In this document: piece by piece, positions 35,509 through 44,972 of the stretch
Layout: each line of letters begins with the position of its first letter
Numbering within the stretch: position 1 is the stretch's first letter
NCBI RefSeq assembly: GCF_001650345.1
Contig: NZ_LVHF01000033.1
Location: forward strand, 806,001-870,000
From: Photobacterium jeanii
Lineage (GTDB): Bacteria > Pseudomonadota > Gammaproteobacteria > Enterobacterales > Vibrionaceae
Reading direction: 5' to 3'
Length of the DNA: 64,000 nucleotides
The notes under the pieces: model-generated
What the model was told of the DNA's origin: nothing
The model's database searches: none
What the model saw: the letters and a program-made list of their open reading frames with translations, nothing else
Program-made: the position numbers and the translations under genes

Positions 35509-36339
35509 TTATGCCGTTGGATCAAAGTGACCAGCAAAGAAGTGATGAACAGGGCCATGACCCGAACCAATTTCTAGTTCGTCGGCATGGTAAATAGCGT
35601 GAGAGATATAGCCTTTAGCATGGGTGACAGCTTCAACTAATGGGTAGCCTTGTGCCAAGAACGAGGCAATAGCGGCTGACAAGGTACAGCCTGTGCCATG
35701 AGTGTTTTGGGTTTGAATGCGTTGGGTGCTAAAACGGAAAACGTCATCAGCGGTGATAAGTAAATCAGTGCTGGTATCGCTGCTTTCTAGGTGACCGCCT
35801 TTGAGTAATACGTTTTTTGTATTCAAAGCGCGGAGTTCATCGATAAGGTTATCCATTTCTTGCTGTGATTGTGGAATAGCACAATCTAGCAAAGCAGCGG
35901 CTTCTGGTAGGTTGGGAGTAATGACATTTGCTAGTGGAAGTAGCTCAGCTTTTAGTGTTTCGATTGCATCTTGCTGTAGTAATAAGTCACCGCTGGTGGC
36001 AACCATAACAGGGTCGATAACTAAATGCTTTGGTTGGTATTGTTTTAACTTAGCAGCTACAGCCTTGATGATGTTACTGTCACTCAGCATGCCGATTTTG
36101 ACAGCCTTGACATCCATATCGGTAAACACCGCATCAAGCTGTTGTTCAACAAAGTCAGTTGGGATGGACAGAATACCACTCACACCTAGTGTGTTTTGTG
36201 CGGTTAAGGCTGTGATGACAGAGCACGCATAACCACCTGTGGCTGAAATCGCTTTGATATCCGCTTGAATACCTGCACCGCCGCCACTATCAGAGCCGGC
36301 AATAGTCAATGTGATTGGTGTTTTAGATGGCGCTACCAT
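35509..36339 (-). CDS. thiD: ThiD, HMP / HMP-phosphate kinase
   Basis: A 276-residue ribokinase-fold enzyme that phosphorylates HMP twice to HMP-PP for thiamin synthesis. Substrate-binding GSDSGGGAGIQADIKA is at the N-terminus, VIDPVMVATSGD in the middle, and the anion-hole motif NTHGTGCTLSAAIAS near the end. ATG 36339 follows AGGGG, so the 14 residues upstream in frame are probably not translated. First gene of the operon, 83 bases after the TPP riboswitch. Confidence 0.95.
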   Translation of the reverse strand: MVAPSKTPITLTIAGSDSGGGAGIQADIKAISATGGYACSVITALTAQNTLGVSGILSIPTDFVEQQLDAVFTDMDVKAVKIGMLSDSNIIKAVAAKLKQYQPKHLVIDPVMVATSGDLLLQQDAIETLKAELLPLANVITPNLPEAAALLDCAIPQSQQEMDNLIDELRALNTKNVLLKGGHLESSDTSTDLLITADDVFRFSTQRIQTQNTHGTGCTLSAAIASFLAQGYPLVEAVTHAKGYISHAIYHADELEIGSGHGPVHHFFAGHFDPTA

Positions 36340-36421
36340 AATTACCCCTAAAATATGAGACGCAGGGATAACAGGTGCCAAAGATGATCGAAACTTAGGA
36401 TCAGGAAGAGGGCACTGCTGT

Positions 36422-36526
36422 TAGTTCCCTCCGCCAGTGTTAACTGGATCAGGTTCAACGGGTCCCGCTCAACAATACAAAGAGATGTACTTTGTATCTC
36501 GCAGTCTCAGCCCAAGGCTCCCCGAC
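36422..36526 (-). promoter_or_regulatory. TPP riboswitch (THI element)
   Basis: On the minus strand the conserved pieces appear in order: GGGGAGCC, then GGGCTGAGA, a variable hairpin arm, GGGACCCGTTGAACCTGATC, then CAGTTAACACTGGCGGAGGGAA. This is the thiamin pyrophosphate aptamer. It lies upstream of thiD and should lower expression of the whole salvage operon when TPP is plentiful. Confidence 0.96.
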
Positions 36527-36697
36527 TAACATGCTTTACAGGATGAAGGTCAAATGACTCATCACTGAAAACTGACCGGATTATATAACTGAAAAGTGAT
36601 AGTCATCCAGTCTAAATGTGAATTTATCTAATTCTGCCAGTTATCTGAGTACAGACGCGTTGGCATGATGAGCTGGATAGTGGGGAGCGGAGATCAA

Positions 36698-36720
36698 AAA
36701 AGGCTACCAAAGGTAGCCTA
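36698..36720 (-). terminator. Distal terminator of lipoprotein gene 1
   Basis: Stem AGGCTACC / GGTAGCCT; on the minus strand it is followed by TTTTTT. The same stem ends the catalase gene at 41318. Confidence 0.9.
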
Positions 36721-36749
36721 CGTCATCTTAAGGGGGGAGAGGTGTAAAG

Positions 36750-36777
36750 GAAGCCTGATAACGTATTATCAGGCTTC
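36750..36777 (-). terminator. Proximal hairpin after lipoprotein gene 1
   Basis: Perfect 12-bp stem GAAGCCTGATAA / TTATCAGGCTTC with a four-base loop, directly after the stop. With the hairpin at 36698 it forms a tandem pair. Confidence 0.75.
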
Positions 36778-36787
36778 AATCGAATGG

Positions 36788-38203
36788 TTAGTTGCTTGCA
36801 GATGCTTCAACGCTAATTAGCTTTTCGTTTGCTGCGCCAATGATGTTTTTATCATCTTTGTATACGAAATAGAACTTGCGTTCTTTTTCAACAATATCAT
36901 CTTTTGCTGTTTCAATAACGACTTTATTATTGATTTTTAAAGCATTTACCAAGTTGTTTGGGAAATCTTTGATAACCATATGCTGACTGGTTTCATTACC
37001 TTTATGAAGTAGTTCAAAGCCAGAGTTATATTTTATTTCCTTTGCGGAAATGTAATTGTAATCCAGATTTTTTGTTAATTCTATAAATGCAGAATTATCA
37101 TCGTTGTTTAAACGGGTTATTAAGTCTAAATAACCAATGAAGCTTTTGTAGCTATCATCGTTAGGATTAAATTTCTCTACCCATTTTCCATTAATAAGAA
37201 CGTATATGTAGGGAGAACTATTGCCGTTCTTAGTAACATATTTAAAAGGAACAAAGTAGTGGTTAGATGAAGTGAATTCATATAACGGAATTAAGCCATA
37301 ACTAATGGTTACTCCATTAGAACTTAACAAGTCGGTTCCTTTGTTTTGCAATACATTAATGTATTGGTTAGTTAAGCGCTGCTTGTTTTTGATGTCATAA
37401 ACAAAAGCTTTTCCGCCATATTCTTTTGATACAAGGTAATCATTACTGAAGAATAACCATTCAGTACCTTTCGTATCAGGGAGTGTGATATATTGTTGGT
37501 TTGTAATGTCGTATGTTTTTACTTCACCATTTTCATTAACGATAAATTCATGACTAGCTTGGTTTATTATAGTATCTGCATATGGTTTAAGCGTGACTGT
37601 ATTCTCTTGCGTGTTTTTATTGAAAGCACTGTCTTTAACATTATAGAGTCTATTTATAACAGAGAGTTTCATAAAATTAGTTTTAGGAATGACCTTGTCA
37701 CCTTCTTTTAGTTCTATGATTTTCTGATTGGAACTACCAATAATGTATTTCTTGTTGAAACTATAATTATCATAGCTACACGTCACATTACCAATGTATT
37801 TATTAGTAAACTCTGTTGGAAATGATGAAAGAACAACAAGTTTTTGTCCGTTAGTTAATGGCTTAATATTAAAGTATGGGTTGCTATGAAAGCCATAAAA
37901 CTTCTTGTTGTCTAATGAAATCGGGTCTGCTTTACAACCGAATTTAGCTGTAGTGTTGGTTGGGAATTTAAAGTCTACAACATTACCGTTCTTGTCATAA
38001 TATTTAACAAGCTCAGCATCTGAATCACCCGTTTTGAATTTTGTAGCATAGTCAATATTTTTACCCAAGAAAGATTCAACTATATTTTCAACATCGTAGG
38101 TAACTTTCTGTTCGTCAAAGCTGCTTTCGGCGTCGCCGCCACCACAACCAACCAGTGCAATTGCAGCTGCTACTGGTAATACGCTTAATTTAAAGTTCTT
38201 CAC
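36788..38203 (-). CDS. Lipoprotein of unknown function, paralogue 1
   Basis: A ~471-residue lipoprotein (lipobox ALVGC, then GGGD), probably periplasm-facing or surface-exposed. No family recognised. It is rich in Asn, Lys, Tyr and beta-type segments, suggesting a large beta domain. Two further cysteines (KFGCKAD, VTCSYDN) are matched in paralogue 2 and may pair. It aligns by eye with paralogue 2 (39534) over its whole length: QKVTY near the N-terminus, YYDKNGNVVDFKFPTNT against YYDKDGNVVDFKIPTNT, and RLYNV against RLLND. GTG 38203 is chosen by analogy with the GTG start of the paralogue. The region is visibly AT-rich. Confidence 0.82.
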   Translation of the reverse strand: MKNFKLSVLPVAAAIALVGCGGGDAESSFDEQKVTYDVENIVESFLGKNIDYATKFKTGDSDAELVKYYDKNGNVVDFKFPTNTTAKFGCKADPISLDNKKFYGFHSNPYFNIKPLTNGQKLVVLSSFPTEFTNKYIGNVTCSYDNYSFNKKYIIGSSNQKIIELKEGDKVIPKTNFMKLSVINRLYNVKDSAFNKNTQENTVTLKPYADTIINQASHEFIVNENGEVKTYDITNQQYITLPDTKGTEWLFFSNDYLVSKEYGGKAFVYDIKNKQRLTNQYINVLQNKGTDLLSSNGVTISYGLIPLYEFTSSNHYFVPFKYVTKNGNSSPYIYVLINGKWVEKFNPNDDSYKSFIGYLDLITRLNNDDNSAFIELTKNLDYNYISAKEIKYNSGFELLHKGNETSQHMVIKDFPNNLVNALKINNKVVIETAKDDIVEKERKFYFVYKDDKNIIGAANEKLISVEASASN

Positions 38204-38320
38204 TGTCAAAACCTTTTTATCACTAAATGTATGTTTTTAAAAACAAAGTGGGAGGCTGTATTTAACCCTCAACAGCCCCCCACAATGTAAAAAATTTCTT
38301 GTGATAGTCTATGATTTTGG

Positions 38321-38342
38321 ATGTTAACTAGTCATGTTAACT
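38321..38342. promoter_or_regulatory. Direct repeat, possible AraC-type binding site
   Basis: ATGTTAACT occurs at 38321-38329 and again at 38334-38342, a 13-base period, ~120-140 bases upstream of lipoprotein gene 1. AraC-type proteins usually bind such direct repeats, and an AraC gene is adjacent. Inferred. Confidence 0.4.
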
Positions 38343-38402
38343 TCTGTGAAGTTCTCTTAATTTGCCTAAATAGACATGAAGTGTGCTTGTTACTGGCGGT
38401 TT

Positions 38403-39392
38403 TTACCTTTTCTGTTGACGAAATAAAGAGGGAGAGATACCTGTATAGGTTTTAAATGCTCGAGTGAAGTTTGATGGATCGTTATAGCCAAGTTTTTGCG
38501 CAATATCAATAATACTATAATCCTTGCTGAGTAATTTAATAGCATGTTCATTTTTTTGTTCTTGAATTACTCTTTGAAAGCTAGTGCCGTGGTCTTTTAA
38601 TATCCTTTGAATGTTTCTTTTTGAACTACCAAAAACTTCAGAGATAAAAGTAAGGCTCAAGTCCTCATGTTCAATAAAAGTATTAATGGCAACTTTTAGC
38701 CTGTCTAGTGAATCTGTATTGATTGTTGGTGTGATTTTCCCGACAGTGAATTTCTCTGCAATCGAATCAATATTCATCTTGATAGGTATACGACCTAATT
38801 CATGTTCTGTAAAAATAGTGCCATTGTTAGTCATTGCAACCATTGAATGAGGAGGAGTCATACTTGATGATAAATACAAACTATCAGGTTTCCAATTTTC
38901 ACCTAGAAAGCGGCGAAGCACATTTAACAGAATAATTGTTCGGTGATACTCTCCTTGAGATGAAGCAAGCGTGTCTTTAAATGCTGATGTTTGATGGCAA
39001 ATATAGAAGCAATCTTTTTTATGTTCAACCCAGATGTTACGATGTGAACCAAGTAAATATTGATTTGTGGTCACATAAAAGAAAAAGTCAAAAAAACTTT
39101 CAGATTCATTTAAACATTGCGTGAGATTAGGATGTATATGTGAGTAATCATCACTCACTGTTGCTTTTATGCCAATGTTATTGACCTGCATTCTATTGGC
39201 TATATCTGTGATTATTTTATAAATGAGATAGGTGGGGATATAGCTTTTTGAATGAATATGGTAGTGCGTTAATTTGAACTCATTAAATAGTTCGTTAGTG
39301 TTATAGCCTGAGTTTTTGTAATAATTGATAAATGGCAATAAAGACAAAGAGTTGTGTAATGGAAGCGTCGGAAGTGATTTTTTCATTGTCAT
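38403..39392 (-). CDS. AraC-family regulator between two lipoprotein paralogues
   Basis: A ~329-residue regulator with an N-terminal domain of the arabinose-binding-like type found in OruR-like AraC proteins (SLLPFINYYKNSGYNTNELFNEF). The C-terminal DNA-binding domain has two helix-turn-helix motifs (LSLTFISEVFGSSKRNIQRILKDHGTSFQ and YSIIDIAQKLGYNDPSNFTRAFKTYTGISPSLFR). The start is uncertain: GTG 39440, ATG 39392 and ATG 39386 all lack a strong ribosome site. It lies between two paralogous lipoprotein genes on the same strand and is the natural candidate to control one or both. Confidence 0.87.
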   Translation of the reverse strand: MTMKKSLPTLPLHNSLSLLPFINYYKNSGYNTNELFNEFKLTHYHIHSKSYIPTYLIYKIITDIANRMQVNNIGIKATVSDDYSHIHPNLTQCLNESESFFDFFFYVTTNQYLLGSHRNIWVEHKKDCFYICHQTSAFKDTLASSQGEYHRTIILLNVLRRFLGENWKPDSLYLSSSMTPPHSMVAMTNNGTIFTEHELGRIPIKMNIDSIAEKFTVGKITPTINTDSLDRLKVAINTFIEHEDLSLTFISEVFGSSKRNIQRILKDHGTSFQRVIQEQKNEHAIKLLSKDYSIIDIAQKLGYNDPSNFTRAFKTYTGISPSLFRQQKR

Positions 39393-39495
39393 TTTAATTA
39401 TAAGTGATGAGTTCTTTATTTTTAATGTTTTGTCAATCACAAAATAGTTTCACTCGGATTGACTATGATACCCTATTTTTGTCACAGATATGAGT

Positions 39496-39519
39496 TAGCC
39501 CGAGTAAAATCTCGGGCTA
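39496..39519 (-). terminator. Weak terminator or hairpin after lipoprotein gene 2
   Basis: Stem TAGCCCGAG / CTCGGGCTA with a six-base loop. No T-run on the minus strand. Confidence 0.5.
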
Positions 39520-39533
39520 TGTAGTTACAGGTG

Positions 39534-40949
39534 TTAGTTATGTGATGAGGAATATACCGTAGTAATATTTTCACCTGTATTACCAATAATCATTTTCTTA
39601 TTATTATCAATAATATAAAACGATTTATGCTCATTGTTTAATACCTGGTCCGACGTTTCTACTATGACCTTACCATTAATAACTTGTAGCCCTACAAAGT
39701 GATCTGAAAAATCAGAAATAGTCACCGGATTTACAGTTGTGCTTAGCATTTTACCAGCTACGAGGTCGAAACCGCTGTTTGAAATATTTTTTGCAGCAAA
39801 GTAACGGTTGTCTTTGGGGTTGATATATACGTTGTTATCATCGTTTTTTGCGATTGACGCAGTATCTTTTAATGCGGCTTTAAAGAGCTTGTACCACATC
39901 TGGGTTGTAAAGTTGTTCGACTTCACCCATTTGTTATTTTCCCAAAGGTACAAGCTTTTGTCATTACCGTAGTTTTCAGACACGATTTTGAATGGAATGC
40001 CGTACTTGCTGTTATCGGCAGTATCAATACTTGGCCATATTCCGTAGCTGAGGGTAGCGCTTTCCACATTTTTGATATTTGTATCAAGGTTTTGCATTAC
40101 ATCGATTGAAGCCGCTGAGACTGCTTGTTTCAATGCAACATCATAGACAGTGACTGTACCACCATGTGGTTTAGACATGATGAACTTATCACTGAAGTAT
40201 TGCCAGTCTTTGCCCTTTGTTCCTGTTAGCAAATCAAATTGGGCAGTATTGTTGTTATAAGTTTTTACTTCGCCGCTTTTGCTAACAATGTACTCGTGAC
40301 TAGCATAATTGAAAGTGGATGAGTCGTAAGGCTTAACCAGTAATTTCGTATCTTTAATGTTGGTTAAAGACTCATCATTTAGTAGGCGATTAGCTGTTGA
40401 AAGCTTAATGAAATTGGCTAATTCAACGACTTTTTCATCTTCACCAAGTGTTGCAATGTGTTGATTTGAATTATCAATAATATATTGTTTTGAATATGAA
40501 AAGTTACTGTAAAAACAGGCCTTTTTCCCAAAGCTAGCATTGACAAAAGACTGTGGCAACGAGTCAAAGTTCACCAAGCGAAGTGAATTACTCAGAGGGA
40601 TAATGTTGAAGCTAGCGCCGTTGTAGTTGATGTCACGGTTGTTCAGGTCGAGTGGTTTAGCACTACAATTATATTTAGCAACGGTGTTGGTTGGGATCTT
40701 AAAATCAACGACATTACCATCTTTATCATAGTAATTGGTTAATTTACTCGCGTATCCTTTTGTTTTATAAGTCGCTGAGTAGTCAACGTTAGCATTTAAA
40801 AATGCCTCCACAAGATTTGCATTTTCATAGGTGACTTTTTGGGTGTCATCAGTTAGCGAGCTTGAACTATTACCATCATCTCCGCCGCCACAGCCAATAA
40901 GCGCGGTAGAGATTATTGTTGATAAAATGCATGCATTTAGATTTTTCAC
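39534..40949 (-). CDS. Lipoprotein of unknown function, paralogue 2
   Basis: A 471-residue lipoprotein with lipobox ALIGC followed by GGGDDGNSSSS. Full-length paralogue of the gene at 36788; shared landmarks include YYDKDGNVVDFKIPTNT, YIIDNSNQHIATLGE and the C-terminal hydrophilic tail. Asn-rich with many predicted beta strands. No family recognised, so function is open; secretion to the cell surface is plausible. It starts with GTG 40949. A hairpin at 39496-39519 follows its end. Confidence 0.82.
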   Translation of the reverse strand: MKNLNACILSTIISTALIGCGGGDDGNSSSSLTDDTQKVTYENANLVEAFLNANVDYSATYKTKGYASKLTNYYDKDGNVVDFKIPTNTVAKYNCSAKPLDLNNRDINYNGASFNIIPLSNSLRLVNFDSLPQSFVNASFGKKACFYSNFSYSKQYIIDNSNQHIATLGEDEKVVELANFIKLSTANRLLNDESLTNIKDTKLLVKPYDSSTFNYASHEYIVSKSGEVKTYNNNTAQFDLLTGTKGKDWQYFSDKFIMSKPHGGTVTVYDVALKQAVSAASIDVMQNLDTNIKNVESATLSYGIWPSIDTADNSKYGIPFKIVSENYGNDKSLYLWENNKWVKSNNFTTQMWYKLFKAALKDTASIAKNDDNNVYINPKDNRYFAAKNISNSGFDLVAGKMLSTTVNPVTISDFSDHFVGLQVINGKVIVETSDQVLNNEHKSFYIIDNNKKMIIGNTGENITTVYSSSHN

Positions 40950-41311
40950 TTAGCTTAAACCTTCTTAATTTACTTCAAAATCATTAAAAGATGTCATTAG
41001 TAATAATTCCCCCAGATAAACACTGTTGCTTTTAAAACTATTACGACACCCAAGTTATTGTTTTATTTATTATTCAGGCTGTATAACCTGATTGAAGTTG
41101 TTGTGATTGGTGTATCAAGAAGCTGGTCATTTTATGTATAAATTTATTAATATCCTGTCATTTTGTGCCACAAATGCGGTTTTCTATTCTGGTGGGATAG
41201 TGGATAAGTAGGTTTTTCTTGTATCTATTGCGATCGGTTTGCAGTACGAGGCCATAAAAATCAGCTACTTATTGAAAGCAGTAAATGTCTTAAGGGGGGG
41301 CTGGCTATGAT
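40950..41311. other. Intergenic region upstream of lipoprotein gene 2
   Basis: About 360 bases, very AT-rich, holding the promoter of paralogue 2. It has a 5-C run near 41011 and a 7-G run at 41294-41300. No ORF of interest. Confidence 0.4.
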
Positions 41312-41340
41312 CAAAAAAAGGCTACCCGAAGGTAGCCTTA
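41312..41340 (-). terminator. Terminator of catalase gene
   Basis: Stem AAGGCTACC / GGTAGCCTT with a TTCG loop on the minus strand and a long T-run. It shares its core stem with the hairpin at 36698. Confidence 0.93.
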
Positions 41341-41379
41341 AGCTAGTTGTTGTATGGGCTCTCGTGCATAGCCACAAGG

Positions 41380-42831
41380 TTAGTTTTGGTATTTGCTGTC
41401 ATCAATCTCAAGCAGTTTAGCAATACCTGCAGCATAAGCAGGATCAGCTTTGAAGCAGTGTTTTAGGTGACGGATCTGAATAAATTCAGGCACGCCATGT
41501 AAGCTTCGTGCAGTGTTATCAAACAATGCCTGTTGTTGCTCGGTATTCATCAAGCGGAATAGATCGCCCGGTTGGCTGAAATAGTCATCATCTTCACGGT
41601 GATCCCAATGCGCTGCTGCGCCTTCCAAGCTTAATGGCGGCTCAGAAAAGTCCGGTTGTTCTGCCCATTCGCCTTGGTGATTTGGTTCGTATCCGATGGT
41701 GCTACCGTGGTTACCATCTACACGCATTGCACCATCACGGTGGTAGCTGTGAACAGGGCATCGTGGTGCATTAACCGGAATACTATGATGGTTAACACCT
41801 AAGCGATAGCGCTGTGCATCACCGTAAGAGAATAAACGACCTTGTAGCATTTTATCTGGTGAGAAGCTGATCCCTGGCACCACGCTTGCTGGGTTAAATG
41901 CCGATTGTTCCACCTCAGCGAAAAAGTTCTCAGGGTTACGGTTTAGCTCAAGTTCACCCACTTCAATCAGAGGGTAGTCTTCGTGTGGCCAAATCTTAGT
42001 TAGGTCAAACGGGTTGTAAGGGACTTTGCTTGCGTCGTCTTCTGGCATGATCTGTACATAGAAAGTCCATTTAGGGAAATCTTTGTTATCAATGCTTTCT
42101 AGCAAGTCGCGTTGGTGACTTTCGCGGTCTTGACCAATAAGCTTTTCGGCTTCTTCGTCGGTTAGGTTTTTGATCCCTTGTTGTGACTTAATGTGGAATT
42201 TAACCCAGTAACGCTCATTATCTTTGTTGATGAAGCTAAAGGTATGGCTACCAAAGCCATGCATATGGCGGTAAGTCGCAGGTATACCACGATCACTCAT
42301 CACAATGGTAACTTGGTGTAAGGCTTCAGGTAGTGAGGTCCAAAAGTCCCAGTTGTTTGTTGCGCTGCGCATGTTCGTACGCGGGTCGCGTTTTACCGCA
42401 TGGTTTAAATCAGGGAATTTAAGCGGATCACGTAAGAAAAATACCGGGGTATTGTTACCCACTAAATCCCAGTTACCTTCCTCGGTGTAGAACTTAATTG
42501 CGAATCCACGAATATCACGCTCTGCATCGGCTGCACCACGTTCACCGGCAACTGTGGTGAAACGAGTAAATAGTTCGGTCTTTTTACCAATCTCAGAGAA
42601 GATTTTCGCACGGGTATATTTAGTAATGTCGTGGGTGACCGTGAAGGTACCATAAGCACCAGAGCCTTTGGCGTGCATACGGCGTTCTGGGATGACCTCA
42701 CGGTCGAAGTGAGCCAGTTTTTCTAAAAACCAAACGTCTTGCAGTAATTGAGGGCCGCGTTTGCCCGCCGTTTGCACGTTTTGGTTATGAGCAACAGGAC
42801 AACCCGCTGCCGTGGTTAATTTTTTACTCAT
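41380..42831 (-). CDS. katA: Catalase, clade 3 haem type
   Basis: A 483-residue monofunctional haem catalase that breaks down hydrogen peroxide. The active-site His is H53 ([12 protein letters not shown]), the Asn lies in [14 protein letters not shown], and the haem-ligand Tyr is in [14 protein letters not shown]. The size fits the small-subunit clade, and no signal peptide is present, so it is cytoplasmic. ATG 42831 has AGGAAGG upstream; the reading frame extends to 42909 but lacks catalase sequence there. Single gene with its own terminator. Confidence 0.95.
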   Translation of the reverse strand: MSKKLTTAAGCPVAHNQNVQTAGKRGPQLLQDVWFLEKLAHFDREVIPERRMHAKGSGAYGTFTVTHDITKYTRAKIFSEIGKKTELFTRFTTVAGERGAADAERDIRGFAIKFYTEEGNWDLVGNNTPVFFLRDPLKFPDLNHAVKRDPRTNMRSATNNWDFWTSLPEALHQVTIVMSDRGIPATYRHMHGFGSHTFSFINKDNERYWVKFHIKSQQGIKNLTDEEAEKLIGQDRESHQRDLLESIDNKDFPKWTFYVQIMPEDDASKVPYNPFDLTKIWPHEDYPLIEVGELELNRNPENFFAEVEQSAFNPASVVPGISFSPDKMLQGRLFSYGDAQRYRLGVNHHSIPVNAPRCPVHSYHRDGAMRVDGNHGSTIGYEPNHQGEWAEQPDFSEPPLSLEGAAAHWDHREDDDYFSQPGDLFRLMNTEQQQALFDNTARSLHGVPEFIQIRHLKHCFKADPAYAAGIAKLLEIDDSKYQN

Positions 42832-43110
42832 GATATTCCTTCCTATGATGTAGGTAATGGCTTGATTTATGTGACAAAAATGAATCGCACTGATCGTGAT
42901 ATGAGGCATGTCACTTCAAGTCTTCCAAATGAGTATAGGTGGCATTTATCAATAGTTTTAATCGTTTGTTTTTATTCTATCGATAGCTTTTGTTTATCAA
43001 GTGACGAGTGAATTTTGCTATGTGATTTGAATGTGGGATTGTGCTTGTTTTAATTATGTGGGAAAAGATGAAAGAAGAGGTATGGCAAAAGCGGTGGTGA
43101 AAGTTAGGAA
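42832..43110. other. Upstream region of katA
   Basis: About 280 bases between katA and the hairpin after the ABC operon. I looked for an OxyR-type pattern and found only a weak partial match near 42950. Nothing else stands out. Confidence 0.4.
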
Positions 43111-43144
43111 ATAGGAAAGCATAAAAATCAGTACGCTTTCCTAT
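43111..43144 (-). terminator. Hairpin after amino acid ABC operon
   Basis: Stem ATAGGAAAGC / GCTTTCCTAT with a 14-base loop, 40 bases after the last gene of the operon. The T-run is weak. Confidence 0.55.
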
Positions 43145-43184
43145 TTGTTGAAGGTTGTTGAGAACAGTGCTTTTAGAGAGTCAG

Positions 43185-44099
43185 CTAGCGGACCGTGTGG
43201 CGCTGGCTACGTTTTTCTAAACGAGAGAAAAGTAGTGATAGCCCTAAACATAGGATTAAATACCCAGCACCAACCAGTAACCAGATTTCAAAGATAAGCC
43301 CCGATGAGTTAGCGATTTCGCTGCCAACAAAGGTCAGCTCTTGAATTGAAATCAAAGAGATAATCGAAGAATCTTTTACTAGAGAGATAAACTGACCCGC
43401 CAGAGGTGGCACTATTCCGGCTAAGGCTTGCGGGAAAATCACATAGCGAAAACGATCCCAGCTTGAAAGCCCTAAAGAGTTAGCGGCTTCCCATTGTCCT
43501 TTAGCGATATTATCGATACCAGAGCGAACTATTTCCGCTATGTAAGACGCAGAAATTAACCCTACACACAACACACCTGAGAATAAGTTTTCCCATAGTG
43601 CCGCAGGGCCAAACAAGAACGCTTGTAAGGCATTGGCTTCACCTTGGTGATGACGAAGTGTATCGGCAAGGCCTAGCGCAGGGACTAATTGGCTTGAAAC
43701 GAAAAAGTAGAAGATAAACACAAACACCAAAGGTGGAATGTTTCTAACTAGTTGAATATATGCCTGGGCTGGTAAACGAAGTAGGGTGATGGATGAGCGT
43801 CTCGCTAAGCCCAACACTAGTCCAAGGGTGCCAGCAAATAAGATCCCCCACAGGCTTAATCTGAGTGTGGCAATTAAACCTTGGAAAAAGTAGGGTAGTT
43901 CACCTGCTTTGCCTGAGGTAAAAATAAGCTCGAAAGCCCGCGACCAATTCCATTGGTAATGGATACCGACTGAAGAACGATAACCGAGCCAAGCAACGAA
44001 AGTCGCTATGATAGCCAATAGAATGAAGTCTAAGGTATTGAGTTTTTTCCATGCAGGCACTTTAGGTGCCTGCATGATAGATGTGTCAGTTGATGCCAA
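43185..44099 (-). CDS. Polar amino acid ABC transporter permease 2
   Basis: A 304-residue permease of the His/Glu/Gln family. It has a first helix at about 28-45 and the core permease domain from ~90, with the coupling motif QWEAANSLGLSSWDRFRYVIFPQAL. The start is TTG 44099; GAAGGA at the end of the preceding gene provides the ribosome site. Last gene of a four-gene operon (ATPase, permease 1, binding protein, permease 2). Confidence 0.9.
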   Translation of the reverse strand: MASTDTSIMQAPKVPAWKKLNTLDFILLAIIATFVAWLGYRSSVGIHYQWNWSRAFELIFTSGKAGELPYFFQGLIATLRLSLWGILFAGTLGLVLGLARRSSITLLRLPAQAYIQLVRNIPPLVFVFIFYFFVSSQLVPALGLADTLRHHQGEANALQAFLFGPAALWENLFSGVLCVGLISASYIAEIVRSGIDNIAKGQWEAANSLGLSSWDRFRYVIFPQALAGIVPPLAGQFISLVKDSSIISLISIQELTFVGSEIANSSGLIFEIWLLVGAGYLILCLGLSLLFSRLEKRSQRHTVR

Positions 44100-44101
44100 G
44101 A

Positions 44102-44914
44102 TTATTGTCCTTCGGCAACATCATTTTGCCAATCAAGGGTAGTGAACCAGTAGTCGTGACGTTCTTTCAGCCAGCCATCTTCGGTACGAAGTAGGATCCA
44201 GTTGTTGAAGAAATTAAGAAGATCGAATTCACCGTGACGAATGGCGAATGCTTCTGAACCGCGATCTAAACGTTCAGTGAGTGGAATGTAGAGCTTTTCA
44301 TTGTACTGAATAGCCATTTGTTCTGGTTTTGGTGAAGATGCGAGTACTGCATGTGCATTGCCATTTAACACTTCTTGGAAGGCTTGTGCTTCATCGTCGA
44401 ATTGACGTAGCTTGGCTTTCGGGAAGTATTTCTTTGCAGTTTGTGCAGTGAAGGCACCACGACGAACAGCAAGGGTTACGCTGCGCTTATTGAAATCGGT
44501 AACCGCTGTTTTGTCACCAGCCGTGGTTTTATTTGCAGCAAGCTGCACGCCTGAGTGAGCATAAGGAGAGGTAAATAGCACGCTCATGTTACGTTGAGGC
44601 GTGATCGATAAACCGCCGATGATGACATCAAATTTACCCGCAAGAAGTGCTGGAATAATGCCATCCCATGCTGTTGGAATAAACTCCACTTTTAATCCTG
44701 CATCTTCGGCAAGACGACGTGCGACATCAACTTCAAAGCCGATAAGCTCGCCTTGTTTGTTACGCATCGCCCAAGGCACAAACGTTGAAAGACCAACACG
44801 TAGCGTGCCACGCTCTTTGATTTCGACTAAAGCGGTTTTGTCAGCGGCTAAACTCGGCATGCTGGCAAAGAGCAAGGTGATAACAGCGACAAAAGTCGCG
44901 AGTAACTTTTTCAT
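44102..44914 (-). CDS. Polar amino acid ABC transporter binding protein
   Basis: A 270-residue periplasmic protein with a signal peptide (cleavage near SLA-ADK). The family 3 solute-binding fold is clear: RGTLRVGLSTFVPWAMRNKQGELIGFEVDVARRLAEDAGLKVEFI and IPALLAGKFDVIIGGLSITPQR. The Arg/Asp set for an alpha-amino acid is present (SITPQRNMSVLFTSPY, then TLAVRRGAFTAQTAKKYFPKA). The exact amino acid is not predictable. ATG 44914 follows AGAAAGGA. Confidence 0.92.
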   Translation of the reverse strand: MKKLLATFVAVITLLFASMPSLAADKTALVEIKERGTLRVGLSTFVPWAMRNKQGELIGFEVDVARRLAEDAGLKVEFIPTAWDGIIPALLAGKFDVIIGGLSITPQRNMSVLFTSPYAHSGVQLAANKTTAGDKTAVTDFNKRSVTLAVRRGAFTAQTAKKYFPKAKLRQFDDEAQAFQEVLNGNAHAVLASSPKPEQMAIQYNEKLYIPLTERLDRGSEAFAIRHGEFDLLNFFNNWILLRTEDGWLKERHDYWFTTLDWQNDVAEGQ

Positions 44915-44972
44915 GAATCCTTTCTCCATTTGTAAAAAACTTTCATTCTGATATTGCTTTGAAACATTAAAA

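Noticed and set aside
36731-41300. Phase-variable homopolymer tracts
   Set aside because: The G/C runs are only 6-7 bases and lie outside coding or core promoter positions; too short for convincing slippage.
42940-42990. Possible OxyR site upstream of katA
   Set aside because: Only about half of the four-tetranucleotide pattern matches, close to chance for AT-rich DNA.
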